From the NCBI RefSeq assembly GCF_005234135.1, contig NZ_CP039965.1, positions 1,520,602-1,584,601 of the forward strand: a stretch of DNA of 64,000 nt, written 5' to 3'. Shown in pieces: positions 36,194 to 44,090 of this stretch. The translations under genes were made by a program, and so were the position numbers. The notes beneath the pieces are model-generated. The model saw only the letters and a program-made list of their open reading frames with translations. It ran no database searches and was not told the DNA's origin. Every line of letters starts with the position of its first letter. Position 1 is the stretch's first letter. This DNA is from Pseudorhodobacter turbinis. Its GTDB lineage: Bacteria > Pseudomonadota > Alphaproteobacteria > Rhodobacterales > Rhodobacteraceae.

Positions 36194-37066
36194 TTAGGGG
36201 GCGAGGAAGGTAACCCCGTCCATGGCAATGATTCGCGATACATCCAGATCATAGGCGACGGTCATCCGCGCAACCAGATCCTCTGACCAGCCTTCCATCT
36301 CGATCTCGACGCTGATCTCTTCGGGCAGGGCAAATTTCGCGAGAAAGGCCGAAACCACGCGGCGGCGCTGTTCGGGGTTTGGCGGCGGGTGCATTTCCAT
36401 ATAGGCGTTCATCCGCTTCATCCCGTCCGCAGACATGATACTCGCCAAAAGATCATCGGTATCGGTAAGTTTGGCCGCAGCACTGTGCCCGGACACGGCT
36501 TGCAGCACCTCAGGCCAAAGCAGGGGCGTATCCTCATCACACCAGACGGTGATCGGCACATTCGGGTTAGTGTCGCGCAGGTTTTCGATCAGGGTCGACC
36601 AGCGCAGGGTTTCCACATTTACCCCATTCATGAATTCGTCATAGGACCGGCCATTCTGTTTTTGAAACACGGCAGGCACGAAGGTGGCCGGATTGCGGAT
36701 GGCGATATGAAACTCGGCCTCCGCCTCGGGGAAGATCTGGCAAAAGGCACGCATACGTTCCCCGCCAGAACTATAGATCCCACGCCGCAGCGCACCCTGC
36801 GCATAGCCCAGAAAATTTGCCCATGACAGGATCATTCGGTCGGCCTGCGCGTCCGAGGTGATCTGCCCCAGAACGCTTGCCTGCATCTCTGCCGGGGCGG
36901 CTTGTCCCTTGAGGGTCATGGCGGTATCGCGCAAAAGGGTGCGGTATTTGGCTGGGCCGGGTACAATGATGCCCTCAGCCGCCAGCACATCACGGTTTTT
37001 CAAAAGGCAGCGTAAAAGCCGCTCTTCATCGGTACAATGGGCGCCGAGATGGTAAACGATGCGCAT
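36194..37066 (-). CDS. Uncharacterised protein, possibly of sulfotransferase-like P-loop fold
   Basis: A 290-residue protein I cannot name. The start MRIVYHLGAHCTDEERLLRCLLKNRDVL and the following EGIIVPGP recall the opening of bacterial sulfotransferase-like proteins (IHIGPHKTGTT...LQ, then GI..P), with the P-loop glycine/lysine/threonine residues lost; IAIRNPATFVPAVFQKQ resembles their 3'-phosphate-binding RNP/P..F..S..Q segment. It may therefore be a degenerate or sugar-binding member. No signal peptide or membrane helix. ATG 37066 has AAAGGTCC upstream. Neighbours give no functional clue. Confidence 0.6.
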   Translation of the reverse strand: MRIVYHLGAHCTDEERLLRCLLKNRDVLAAEGIIVPGPAKYRTLLRDTAMTLKGQAAPAEMQASVLGQITSDAQADRMILSWANFLGYAQGALRRGIYSSGGERMRAFCQIFPEAEAEFHIAIRNPATFVPAVFQKQNGRSYDEFMNGVNVETLRWSTLIENLRDTNPNVPITVWCDEDTPLLWPEVLQAVSGHSAAAKLTDTDDLLASIMSADGMKRMNAYMEMHPPPNPEQRRRVVSAFLAKFALPEEISVEIEMEGWSEDLVARMTVAYDLDVSRIIAMDGVTFLAP

Positions 37067-37176
37067 GAGGACCTTTCGGTTACTCGAAACAGGGCGCGGG
37101 TTGGGCCCACGCCAATTCTTGTGGATTATACGTGCTTTTCTGGACAGTTAAACCGCTTTCCTATATCGCTGCGTTT

Positions 37177-38850
37177 ATGACCAAGCAAAACGCTCAACAA
37201 CCCGACTCACTGTGGCGTGGATTGCCGCGGTTTCGTCTGCCGGATTTTTGGTCCGTGGGGGCGGGATTGATTGCGGTTTTGGTGCTGGTGCCGGTGGTCT
37301 CGGTGATCTGGCTGGCCTTTCATCCGGCAGAAAATATCTGGCCGCATTTGATGTCTACGGTGCTGCCGCGCTATTTGGGCAATACCTTTTTCATGATGGG
37401 GGGCGTTGGCGTGCTGACGGCGATTGTCGGCACGGGGGCGGCCTGGCTGGTGGCGATGTACCGCTTTCCGGGCAGCCGCTGGCTGGATTATGCGCTGCTG
37501 TTTCCGCTGGCGATTCCGGGCTATGTCGGGGCCTATGCATTGGTGGATTTCTTTGATTACTCCGGTGTGGTGCAAACCGCGATGCGGGCCAGCTTTGGCT
37601 GGGAAAACGCGCGCGATTACTGGTTTCCGGCGATCCGCACGCGGCAAATGGCGGTGGTTGTGCTGTCGGCAGCGCTTTATCCTTATGTCTATCTGCTGGC
37701 GCGCGCCGCCTTTCGCGAGCAGTCAAATTGCACCTATGAGGTTGCCCGCGCGCTTGGCGCTGGCCCCTTGGCTGTGTTTTGGCGGGTGGGCCTGCCTTTG
37801 GCACGGCCCGCAATTGCCATGGGTGTGGCGCTGGCCCTGATGGAGACTGTGGCAGATTTCGGTACGGTGGAGCATTTCGGCGTGCAAACCCTGACCACGG
37901 GGATTTTCTCGGTCTGGTTGAATGGCGGTAATGCGGGCGGTGCTGCGCAAATCTCTTTGGTTATTCTGGCGCTGGTCGTAGGGCTTTTGATGGTAGAGCG
38001 GGTGAGCCGCCGCAATGCGCGTTTTCACCGGATGTCACGCGCCACGCGCCCGCTTGCGCCGCAGCACTTAAAGGGGGCACGCGCTTGGACCGCGACGGCG
38101 GCCTGCCTTGTGCCGTTCGGCGTGGGTTTTGTGCTGCCGGTGGCGGTGATGCTTGGCCATGCCGTCAAACACCCCGAGGCATGGGTTTCCAAAGGGTTGG
38201 TGCAGGCCTTGGCCAATACGATTTTCGTCGGCGGTGCTGCGGCGGCCCTGACGGTCGGGGCGGCGATCTTTTTGGTTTACGGCGTGCGCTTGGCGGGGCG
38301 AGGCTTGCCACGCATGGTATTGCCGCTGACGTCGGTGGGTTACGCCGCACCGGGGACGGTGCTTGCGGTGGGGCTGCTGATCCCGCTTGCGGCCTTGGAT
38401 CACCGTGTGGCCGATGCGATTTTGGCGGTGACGGGCACCGATCCGGGGTTGTTGCTGACGGGAACTGCGGCGGCTTTGGTCATCGCCTATATGGTGCGGT
38501 TTTTCGGGATCGCGCAGGGGGCCGTGGATTCGGCCTTTGGCCGTGTGTCGCCTTCGCTTCCCTTGGCAGCGCGCTCTTTGGGGCGTGGGCCATCGGGGAC
38601 TTTGGTGTCGGTCTATATCCCCTTGATGCGCGGTTCTGTGGCGACGGCGCTTTTGGTGGTTTTCGTTGATTGCGTCAAAGAGCTGCCCGCGACTTTGCTT
38701 CTGCGCCCCTTCAATTACAACACCCTTGCCACCCGCGTTTACGAACAAGCGAGTTTGGAACGTTTGGGCGATGCTGCACCGGCGGCCTTGTTGGTGATGC
38801 TGGTGGGCCTCGCGGCGGTATGGGTGATGGCCCATACCAACCGCGCTTAA
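37177..38850 (+). CDS. ABC transporter permease, iron(III)-type (FbpB/SfuB-like)
   Basis: A permease of about 557 residues made of two fused halves with about 12 membrane helices, as in ferric iron permeases. Each half has an ATPase-contact loop: EVARALGAGPLAVFWRVGLPLARPAI and LAARSLGRGPSGTLVSVYIPLMRGSV-type EAA motifs; ELPATLLLRPFNYNTLATRVY is typical of the FbpB group. ATG 37177 (MTKQNAQQP) is preferred to GTG 37132, although neither has a good ribosome-binding site. The binding protein and the ATPase gene are not next to it, so it relies on genes elsewhere. Its TAA stop overlaps the convergent dehydrogenase gene in TTAA. Confidence 0.85.
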   Translation: MTKQNAQQPDSLWRGLPRFRLPDFWSVGAGLIAVLVLVPVVSVIWLAFHPAENIWPHLMSTVLPRYLGNTFFMMGGVGVLTAIVGTGAAWLVAMYRFPGSRWLDYALLFPLAIPGYVGAYALVDFFDYSGVVQTAMRASFGWENARDYWFPAIRTRQMAVVVLSAALYPYVYLLARAAFREQSNCTYEVARALGAGPLAVFWRVGLPLARPAIAMGVALALMETVADFGTVEHFGVQTLTTGIFSVWLNGGNAGGAAQISLVILALVVGLLMVERVSRRNARFHRMSRATRPLAPQHLKGARAWTATAACLVPFGVGFVLPVAVMLGHAVKHPEAWVSKGLVQALANTIFVGGAAAALTVGAAIFLVYGVRLAGRGLPRMVLPLTSVGYAAPGTVLAVGLLIPLAALDHRVADAILAVTGTDPGLLLTGTAAALVIAYMVRFFGIAQGAVDSAFGRVSPSLPLAARSLGRGPSGTLVSVYIPLMRGSVATALLVVFVDCVKELPATLLLRPFNYNTLATRVYEQASLERLGDAAPAALLVMLVGLAAVWVMAHTNRA

Positions 38851-39818
38851 CGCCAGACCTCGGGGTTGATCATATGGATCGGCGCGCCGCTGGTATAGGC
38901 GTTGATCTGGTCAAAGATATCCGCAAACTGGCTGTCCAGCTCATCCTCGGTGACAAAGCCGATATGAGGGGTGGCGATGACATTCGGGTGGTGGACGAGC
39001 GGGTCGTTTGCATCGGTCAGGGGTTCAGTCTCAAACACATCGATACCTGCACGTCCCGGCCGTCCGGCGTGCATCGCGGTCAGCAGGGCGCCCCGCTCCA
39101 CCAATCCTGCGCGTGAGGTGTTGATAAAGCTGGCGCTCGGCTTCATCAGGGTCAGATCGGCTGCGGTGATAATGCCTTTGGTTTCGGGCTTCATGCGGAC
39201 GTGGAGGCTTATGAAATCGCTTTCAGCGAAAAAGGCCGCGCGGCTTTCGGCCACGGTCTCACCATCGGCCAAGGCCCGTGCGCGCCCCTGTTCGGAGGCC
39301 CACCAGACCACCTCCATCCCGAAGGCGCGGGCATAGCCAGCCACGGCCCGCGCGATGCGCCCGTAACCGTAAAGCCCCAAGCGACGCCCGGCCAGCGATT
39401 GGCCAACGCCCATTTGCCATTGGCCCGCCTTGATCGAGGCATTCTGCGCGGTCAGTTGCCGCGCGCAGGCCAGCATCAGCGCCCAGGTCAGCTCTGCCGC
39501 GGCGACCGAATGACCGTCGGCCTTCATGTTGGAACACAGCAACACGCCCTGTGCCGTGCAGGCGGGCACATCAACATGCGGGTAAACGCTGCGCTGGCTG
39601 ATAAGCTTGAGGTTAGGCAGGCGGTGCAACAGATCGGCAGTGATCGGGGTGCGTTCACGAAACAGCACCAAGGTCTCGGCCTGTCCCAGTTTTTCGGCCA
39701 GCAAATCCGTGGATCGGAAATGGGCGTTCCAGACCGTGACGTCATGGCCCTTTAGCTTGGCAAAGCAGGGCAAGCCGCGTAGGGTATCAAACCAATCGTC
39801 GAGAATATGGACTTTCAT
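38847..39818 (-). CDS. D-2-hydroxyacid dehydrogenase family protein
   Basis: A 323-residue NAD(P)-dependent dehydrogenase of the D-isomer 2-hydroxyacid group (phosphoglycerate/glyoxylate reductase-like). The cofactor loop is LGLYGYGRIARAVAGYA, and the catalytic triad is Arg in NTSRAGLVERG, Glu in DVFETEPL and His in ATPHIGFVT. Substrate unknown; the lack of a C-terminal ACT domain argues against serine biosynthesis. ATG 39818 has AGAGG upstream. The AbrB-family gene lies 18 bases upstream on the same strand, so the two are likely co-transcribed. Confidence 0.87.
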   Translation of the reverse strand: MKVHILDDWFDTLRGLPCFAKLKGHDVTVWNAHFRSTDLLAEKLGQAETLVLFRERTPITADLLHRLPNLKLISQRSVYPHVDVPACTAQGVLLCSNMKADGHSVAAAELTWALMLACARQLTAQNASIKAGQWQMGVGQSLAGRRLGLYGYGRIARAVAGYARAFGMEVVWWASEQGRARALADGETVAESRAAFFAESDFISLHVRMKPETKGIITAADLTLMKPSASFINTSRAGLVERGALLTAMHAGRPGRAGIDVFETEPLTDANDPLVHHPNVIATPHIGFVTEDELDSQFADIFDQINAYTSGAPIHMINPEVWR

Positions 39819-39836
39819 AGGGCCTCTTTGGGTTCA

Positions 39837-40871
39837 TCAGAACTTCATATAGCGCGCCACGATGGGGGCTGCGGTGATAACCAAGACGATGCGCGTCAGG
39901 TGGTGGACGATCACAAAGCCCAGATCCGCCCCCGCAACAATCGCCAGAACCGTCATTTCGGCCTGCCCGCCCGGCGCAAAGGCAAGGAAGCCCTCTACCG
40001 GCCCCGCAAGTCCGCTCAGCACGACAAATTCGGTAAAGGCAACCGCCAGCAAGGCCAGCAGAATGACATAGGCGATGCCCGCCAGCACAACCTTGCGCAA
40101 CTCGGTCAGGGTCACACCAACATAGCCGACCCCGATGCCGATGCCGATGAAATATTGCGCGGCAAGGATCGCCTCGGCAGGGGGGCGCACCGTGATCAAT
40201 CCCGCAAGCGACAGGGCGGCGGTCACGATCATCGGCCCAAGGATAGAGGCCCCGAAGAGGCCAAGCCGCTCTCCACCCTTCCAGCCGACAAGGGCGGCGA
40301 TGATCATCAACCCGATCTGGCTCAGGTCCATACCGATGATCGGCGCCCCGATGGGTTGGGTGAGGGGGGTATCAAAGGCTTGTGTCAGCAGGATCGGCGC
40401 GACGCTGACGATAATCAGAACCCGCGTGGCATGGATCAATGACAGCGCACGGCCATCGCCCCCCGCCTCTGTGCCAAAGATCACCATATCTTGCAGCCCG
40501 CCGGGCATCGCCGCGTAATAGGCTGTTACCGGATCAAACCCGCAGATGCGGCGAAAGAACGGGACCCCCACCAGCCCGATGCACAGCACATAAAGCGGGA
40601 TCAGGGCTACTGATAGCGCCATCTGCGGCAGCAGGGTGATCAGATCGGGTGTGATAGAGGCCCCGACCGCCACCCCCAGAATGGTGCGCGCCCCGACCGC
40701 AACCTGCCCGGTACCGCGCAAGGGCACCCCCAAAAGCGCCGCGATCAGGCAGGCAAGCATCGGCCCGAACAAAAACGGCAACGGCAAGCCAAGAATGCTG
40801 AAAATCGCGGTGCCGAGGGCCGCCAGTATCAAGGTGCCTGCCGTGCGGGCGAGGGGCGGAAGGGTGACCAT
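39837..40871 (-). CDS. AbrB-family membrane protein
   Basis: A 344-residue integral membrane protein with about ten helices arranged as two repeats of the AbrB domain (PFLFGPMLACLIAALLG in the first; ILGPMIVTAALSLAG in the second), each carrying the conserved GP(M) helix-loop. The family is annotated as a membrane regulator or putative ammonia monooxygenase; transport is the more likely role. ATG 40871 is chosen because the frame beyond it runs into the GntR gene's promoter. It is divergent from the GntR-tcuAB operon, 75 bases apart, and may share its regulation. Confidence 0.82.
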   Translation of the reverse strand: MVTLPPLARTAGTLILAALGTAIFSILGLPLPFLFGPMLACLIAALLGVPLRGTGQVAVGARTILGVAVGASITPDLITLLPQMALSVALIPLYVLCIGLVGVPFFRRICGFDPVTAYYAAMPGGLQDMVIFGTEAGGDGRALSLIHATRVLIIVSVAPILLTQAFDTPLTQPIGAPIIGMDLSQIGLMIIAALVGWKGGERLGLFGASILGPMIVTAALSLAGLITVRPPAEAILAAQYFIGIGIGVGYVGVTLTELRKVVLAGIAYVILLALLAVAFTEFVVLSGLAGPVEGFLAFAPGGQAEMTVLAIVAGADLGFVIVHHLTRIVLVITAAPIVARYMKF

Positions 40872-40885
40872 GGTTTCTGCTCTCG

Positions 40886-40924
40886 TTGACAAGTTATGAA
40901 TCCGACTGTATCCAAGTGTATACA
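40886..40924 (+). promoter_or_regulatory. Promoter and tandem operator of the GntR-tcuAB operon
   Basis: A consensus -35 box TTGACA (40886-40891) is followed after 17 bases by TATCCA (40909-40914). Two self-palindromic octamers, TGTATCCA (40907-40914) and TGTATACA (40917-40924), sit one helical turn apart across the -10 box, as expected for sites of a GntR/FCD-type repressor. Transcription would begin near 40921, upstream of the GTG at 40947 but downstream of the ATG at 40896. Confidence 0.6.
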
Positions 40925-40946
40925 AAAAGCAAGCGCGGAGTTTATC

Positions 40947-41627
40947 GTGGCCATTAACCCATCGCCAGTTCGGGACCTTAGTCAAGGTCAGGACGCGTAC
41001 CATCGGCTGATTGCCGAAATCCGTTCGGGGGCGCTTGGCCCCGGCGACCGGTTGACAGAAACCGATCTGGCAGAGCGTTTGGGCATCAGCCGCACCCCCG
41101 TGCGTGAGGCGATCCGCGCCCTAGAGGCGGACGGCTTGGTGGTGCATGTGCCGCGAGTCGGGGCCAGCATCCGCCGGTTGACCTATTCCGAGGTGACAGA
41201 GCTTTATGAGATGCGCGCCGTGCTTGAAGGCACCGCGGCCCGTTTAGCGGCCCGTACCGCGTCGGATGTGGAGTTGGCCGAGCTGCAGATGATCTCGGAT
41301 GAGATGGCGCTGACCCCGGCCGAAGCCCCCCGCCTTTACGCCCTGAACCGTCAGTTCCACGCCACGCTTCTGGATGCTGCCCGCAACCGCTTTTTGTTGG
41401 AGGCAGTCGCGGGGCTGGAGAAAACGCTGCTTATTCTTGGCCCCACCACGATGGAGGACGCTAATCGCGCGCGTCAGGCGCAGGCCGAGCATGAGGCGAT
41501 ACTGGAGGCACTTCATGCGCGCGATGCCGAACGTGCGGAAACCCTGATGCGCGCCCATATCAACGCGGCCCATGCCATGCGCCTACGCCAGTTTCGATCA
41601 GAAGAACAAGGAAACCAGCCACTATGA
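40947..41627 (+). CDS. GntR-family (FCD) transcriptional regulator
   Basis: A 226-residue regulator with an N-terminal winged helix (IRSGALGPGDRLTETDLAERLGISRTPVREAIRAL) and a C-terminal all-helical FCD ligand domain (YEMRAVLEGTAARLAA; HAILEALHARDAERAETLMRAHI-type histidine motif) that usually binds a metal plus an organic acid. GTG 40947 with GGAG six bases upstream is taken as the start, because ATG 40896 lies between the -35 and -10 boxes. It overlaps tcuA by ATGA, so it likely controls its own operon and perhaps the divergent AbrB gene in response to a carboxylic acid. Confidence 0.85.
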   Translation: MAINPSPVRDLSQGQDAYHRLIAEIRSGALGPGDRLTETDLAERLGISRTPVREAIRALEADGLVVHVPRVGASIRRLTYSEVTELYEMRAVLEGTAARLAARTASDVELAELQMISDEMALTPAEAPRLYALNRQFHATLLDAARNRFLLEAVAGLEKTLLILGPTTMEDANRARQAQAEHEAILEALHARDAERAETLMRAHINAAHAMRLRQFRSEEQGNQPL

Positions 41628-43015
41628 AAGATATAGACAAACTTTGGGATGTGGTCGTGGTCGGCGGGGGGAATGCCGCCCTCTGTGCCGCGATAGAGGC
41701 GGCCGAGGCCGGCGCCAGTGTTATCATTCTGGAAGGGGCGCCCAAGGATTACCGTGGTGGCAACTCCCGCCATACTCGCAACTTCCGCTGTATGCACCAA
41801 GGTCCGCTTTCGGTGTTGACCGATGCCTATGAAGAGGCCGAATATTACGATGACCTGCTGCTTGTGACCAAGGGCAAAACAGACGAGCGTCTGGCGCGGC
41901 TGGCCATTCGTACTTCGGAAACCTGCCTGCCATGGATGGAACGGCAGGGTGTGCGGTTCCAGCCTTCGTTGTCGGGCACGCTGTCGCTGTCACGGACCAA
42001 TGCGTTTTTCCTTGGGGGCGGCAAGGCGCTGGTGAATGCCTATTACAACCGAGTTGAGGATCTGGGCGTGACCGTCGTCTATGAGGCGCAGGTTCAGCAT
42101 GTGGATATCGAGGATGGCACCTTTCGCGGCGTTGACTGTGAAATCGCCGGGGCACCTGCACGGGTGAACGGCCGTGCGGTGGTGCTTGCCTCGGGCGGGT
42201 TTCAGGCCGATCTGGACTGGCTGGCGCGGGCCTGGGGGCCTGCGGCGCGCAACTTTCTGATCCGGGGTACGCCCTATAACCGGGGTGTCGTGCTGAAGGA
42301 TATGCTGGATCAGGGCGCGGAATCGGTGGGCGACCCGACGCAATGCCATGCGGTTGCCATCGACGGGCGCGCGCCAAAGTTTGACGGCGGTATCGTGACG
42401 CGGCTTGATTGTGTGCCGTTTTCCGTGGTCGTCAACCGCGACAGCCAACGCTTTTATAACGAGGGTGAGGATGTCTGGCCCAAACGCTATGCCATCTGGG
42501 GCCGTTTGGTGGCTGCCCAGCCCGATCAGGTCGCCTATTCCATCATCGACAGCCAAAGCATCAATGCCTTCATGCCCTCGGTCTTTCCGCCGGTTATGGC
42601 TGACACGATTGAGGAATTGGGTGAAAAACTGGGCCTTTCCGGTGCCGCGTTGAAAGAAACGATTGAGGGTTTCAATGCCGCCTGCCGCCCCGGCACCTTC
42701 CACGGCAACGAATTGGACGGGCTGGCCACCGAAGGGTTGGAGCCGCCCAAGACCAACTGGGCACGCCCCATCGTCAAGCCGCCGTTCTACGGATACGCGC
42801 TGCGCCCGGGTGTGACCTTTACCTATCTGGGGCTGAGGGTGGATGACACTGCACGGGTCACAGGGACCAACGGACTTATGACCAACGTCTGGGCCGCGGG
42901 GGAGATCATGGCAGGCTCGATCCTCGGGCAGGGCTATCTGGCGGGGTTCGGGATGACCATCGGCACCGTATTTGGACGCATCGCAGGCAAGGAGGCCGCA
43001 AAACATGTCGCTTGA
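41624..43015 (+). CDS. tcuA: FAD-dependent tricarballylate dehydrogenase
   Basis: A 463-residue flavoprotein of the fumarate reductase/succinate dehydrogenase FAD-binding group. The FAD loop is VVVVGGGNAALCAAIEAAEAGA, and the TcuA-like sequence GGNSRHTRNFRCMH follows. The C-terminal GEIMAGSILGQGYLAGFGMT holds the second FAD-contact region. TcuA oxidises tricarballylate to cis-aconitate, passing electrons to TcuB. The next gene is tcuB, in overlap, which confirms the pair. Related flavoproteins with other tricarboxylates cannot be excluded. The gene starts inside the end of the GntR gene. Confidence 0.87.
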   Translation: MKDIDKLWDVVVVGGGNAALCAAIEAAEAGASVIILEGAPKDYRGGNSRHTRNFRCMHQGPLSVLTDAYEEAEYYDDLLLVTKGKTDERLARLAIRTSETCLPWMERQGVRFQPSLSGTLSLSRTNAFFLGGGKALVNAYYNRVEDLGVTVVYEAQVQHVDIEDGTFRGVDCEIAGAPARVNGRAVVLASGGFQADLDWLARAWGPAARNFLIRGTPYNRGVVLKDMLDQGAESVGDPTQCHAVAIDGRAPKFDGGIVTRLDCVPFSVVVNRDSQRFYNEGEDVWPKRYAIWGRLVAAQPDQVAYSIIDSQSINAFMPSVFPPVMADTIEELGEKLGLSGAALKETIEGFNAACRPGTFHGNELDGLATEGLEPPKTNWARPIVKPPFYGYALRPGVTFTYLGLRVDDTARVTGTNGLMTNVWAAGEIMAGSILGQGYLAGFGMTIGTVFGRIAGKEAAKHVA

Positions 43016-44090
43016 AACGATAAATCTTGCCGGGCTGGACCTGACCCAAGAAGCCCGCCGTCAGGTCGAAATTTGCAACGCCTGCCGTTACTGTGAAGGG
43101 TTCTGTTCCGTCTTTCCGGCGATTGCCGAAAAGCGGATGTTTGCGGATGGCGATATCACCCAGCTTGCCAGCCTGTGCCACAATTGTCAGGGCTGCTATC
43201 ACGCCTGCCAATATACCGCCCCGCATGAGTTCAACCTGAACCTGCCCGCCATTCTGGCCGAGGTGCGCCATGACAGCTGGGACCGTTTCGCATGGCCCCG
43301 CGCTTTTGCCGGTGCGTTCCAGCGCAGCGGTGTTGCGATTGCTCTGGCTCTGGTCGCGGGGTTTGCGCTGTTGTTTGCGGCCCTTGTGGCCCTGCGTCCC
43401 GAATCGGGTGAGGGGTTCTATGCCTTTTTGGCGCATACCGGCATGGTGGCGATCTTTACGCCGGCCTTTCTTGGCCCCTTGGCGGTGATCGCGATTGGTC
43501 TGCGCCGCTATTGGGTTGAGGTTGGCGGCGGCCCGATCCGGCTGTCGCATCTGCGCGCGGCCTTTGGCAGTGCGGCAACCATGCGCAACCTTGGTGGCGG
43601 ACAGGGGCAGGGCTGTAATTTTGAGAACGGCAACCGTTTTTCCAACAAGCGGCGCATGGCGCATCAGATGGTGATGTACGGCTTTTTGCTTTGTTTTGCG
43701 GCGACATCGACCGGCACATTGATGCATTACGTCTTGGGGATGGAGGCACCTTACGGGCTGTTTTCACTGCCTAAATTGCTGGGCGTTCCGGGTGGTTTGC
43801 TGTTGACGGTTGGGGCGGTTTGGCTGGTGTCGCTCAAGATGCGGTCAGAAAAAGCGCTGGGCGCTGCGAGTGCCTGGGGCGGTGAGATGGCCTTTGTGAT
43901 CTTGCTGGGGCTGACGGGGTTCACGGGGCTTGCGCTTTATGCGGCGACGGGTACGGCCCTTGTGGGGCCACTGCTTGCGGTGCATCTGGGGGCGGTGCTG
44001 GCGTTTTTCCTGACCACGCCATACTCCAAGATGGTGCATGGGTTTTACCGTCTGGCGGCCCTGATCCGCGATGCGCAAACCAAGGGCTAG
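43005..44090 (+). CDS. tcuB: TcuB: iron-sulfur and membrane electron-transfer partner of TcuA
   Basis: A 361-residue protein that re-oxidises TcuA's flavin and feeds electrons to the respiratory chain. The N-terminal part holds two Fe-S cysteine clusters, CNACRYCEGFC and CHNCQGCYHAC; from about residue 105 there are six or so membrane helices with several histidines (HQMVMYGF, GTLMHYVLG, VHLGAVLAFF, KMVHGFYR), probable haem ligands. ATG 43005 has GGAGG upstream and overlaps the tcuA end. Its TAG stop overlaps the stop of convergent tctE in CTAG. Confidence 0.87.
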   Translation: MSLETINLAGLDLTQEARRQVEICNACRYCEGFCSVFPAIAEKRMFADGDITQLASLCHNCQGCYHACQYTAPHEFNLNLPAILAEVRHDSWDRFAWPRAFAGAFQRSGVAIALALVAGFALLFAALVALRPESGEGFYAFLAHTGMVAIFTPAFLGPLAVIAIGLRRYWVEVGGGPIRLSHLRAAFGSAATMRNLGGGQGQGCNFENGNRFSNKRRMAHQMVMYGFLLCFAATSTGTLMHYVLGMEAPYGLFSLPKLLGVPGGLLLTVGAVWLVSLKMRSEKALGAASAWGGEMAFVILLGLTGFTGLALYAATGTALVGPLLAVHLGAVLAFFLTTPYSKMVHGFYRLAALIRDAQTKG

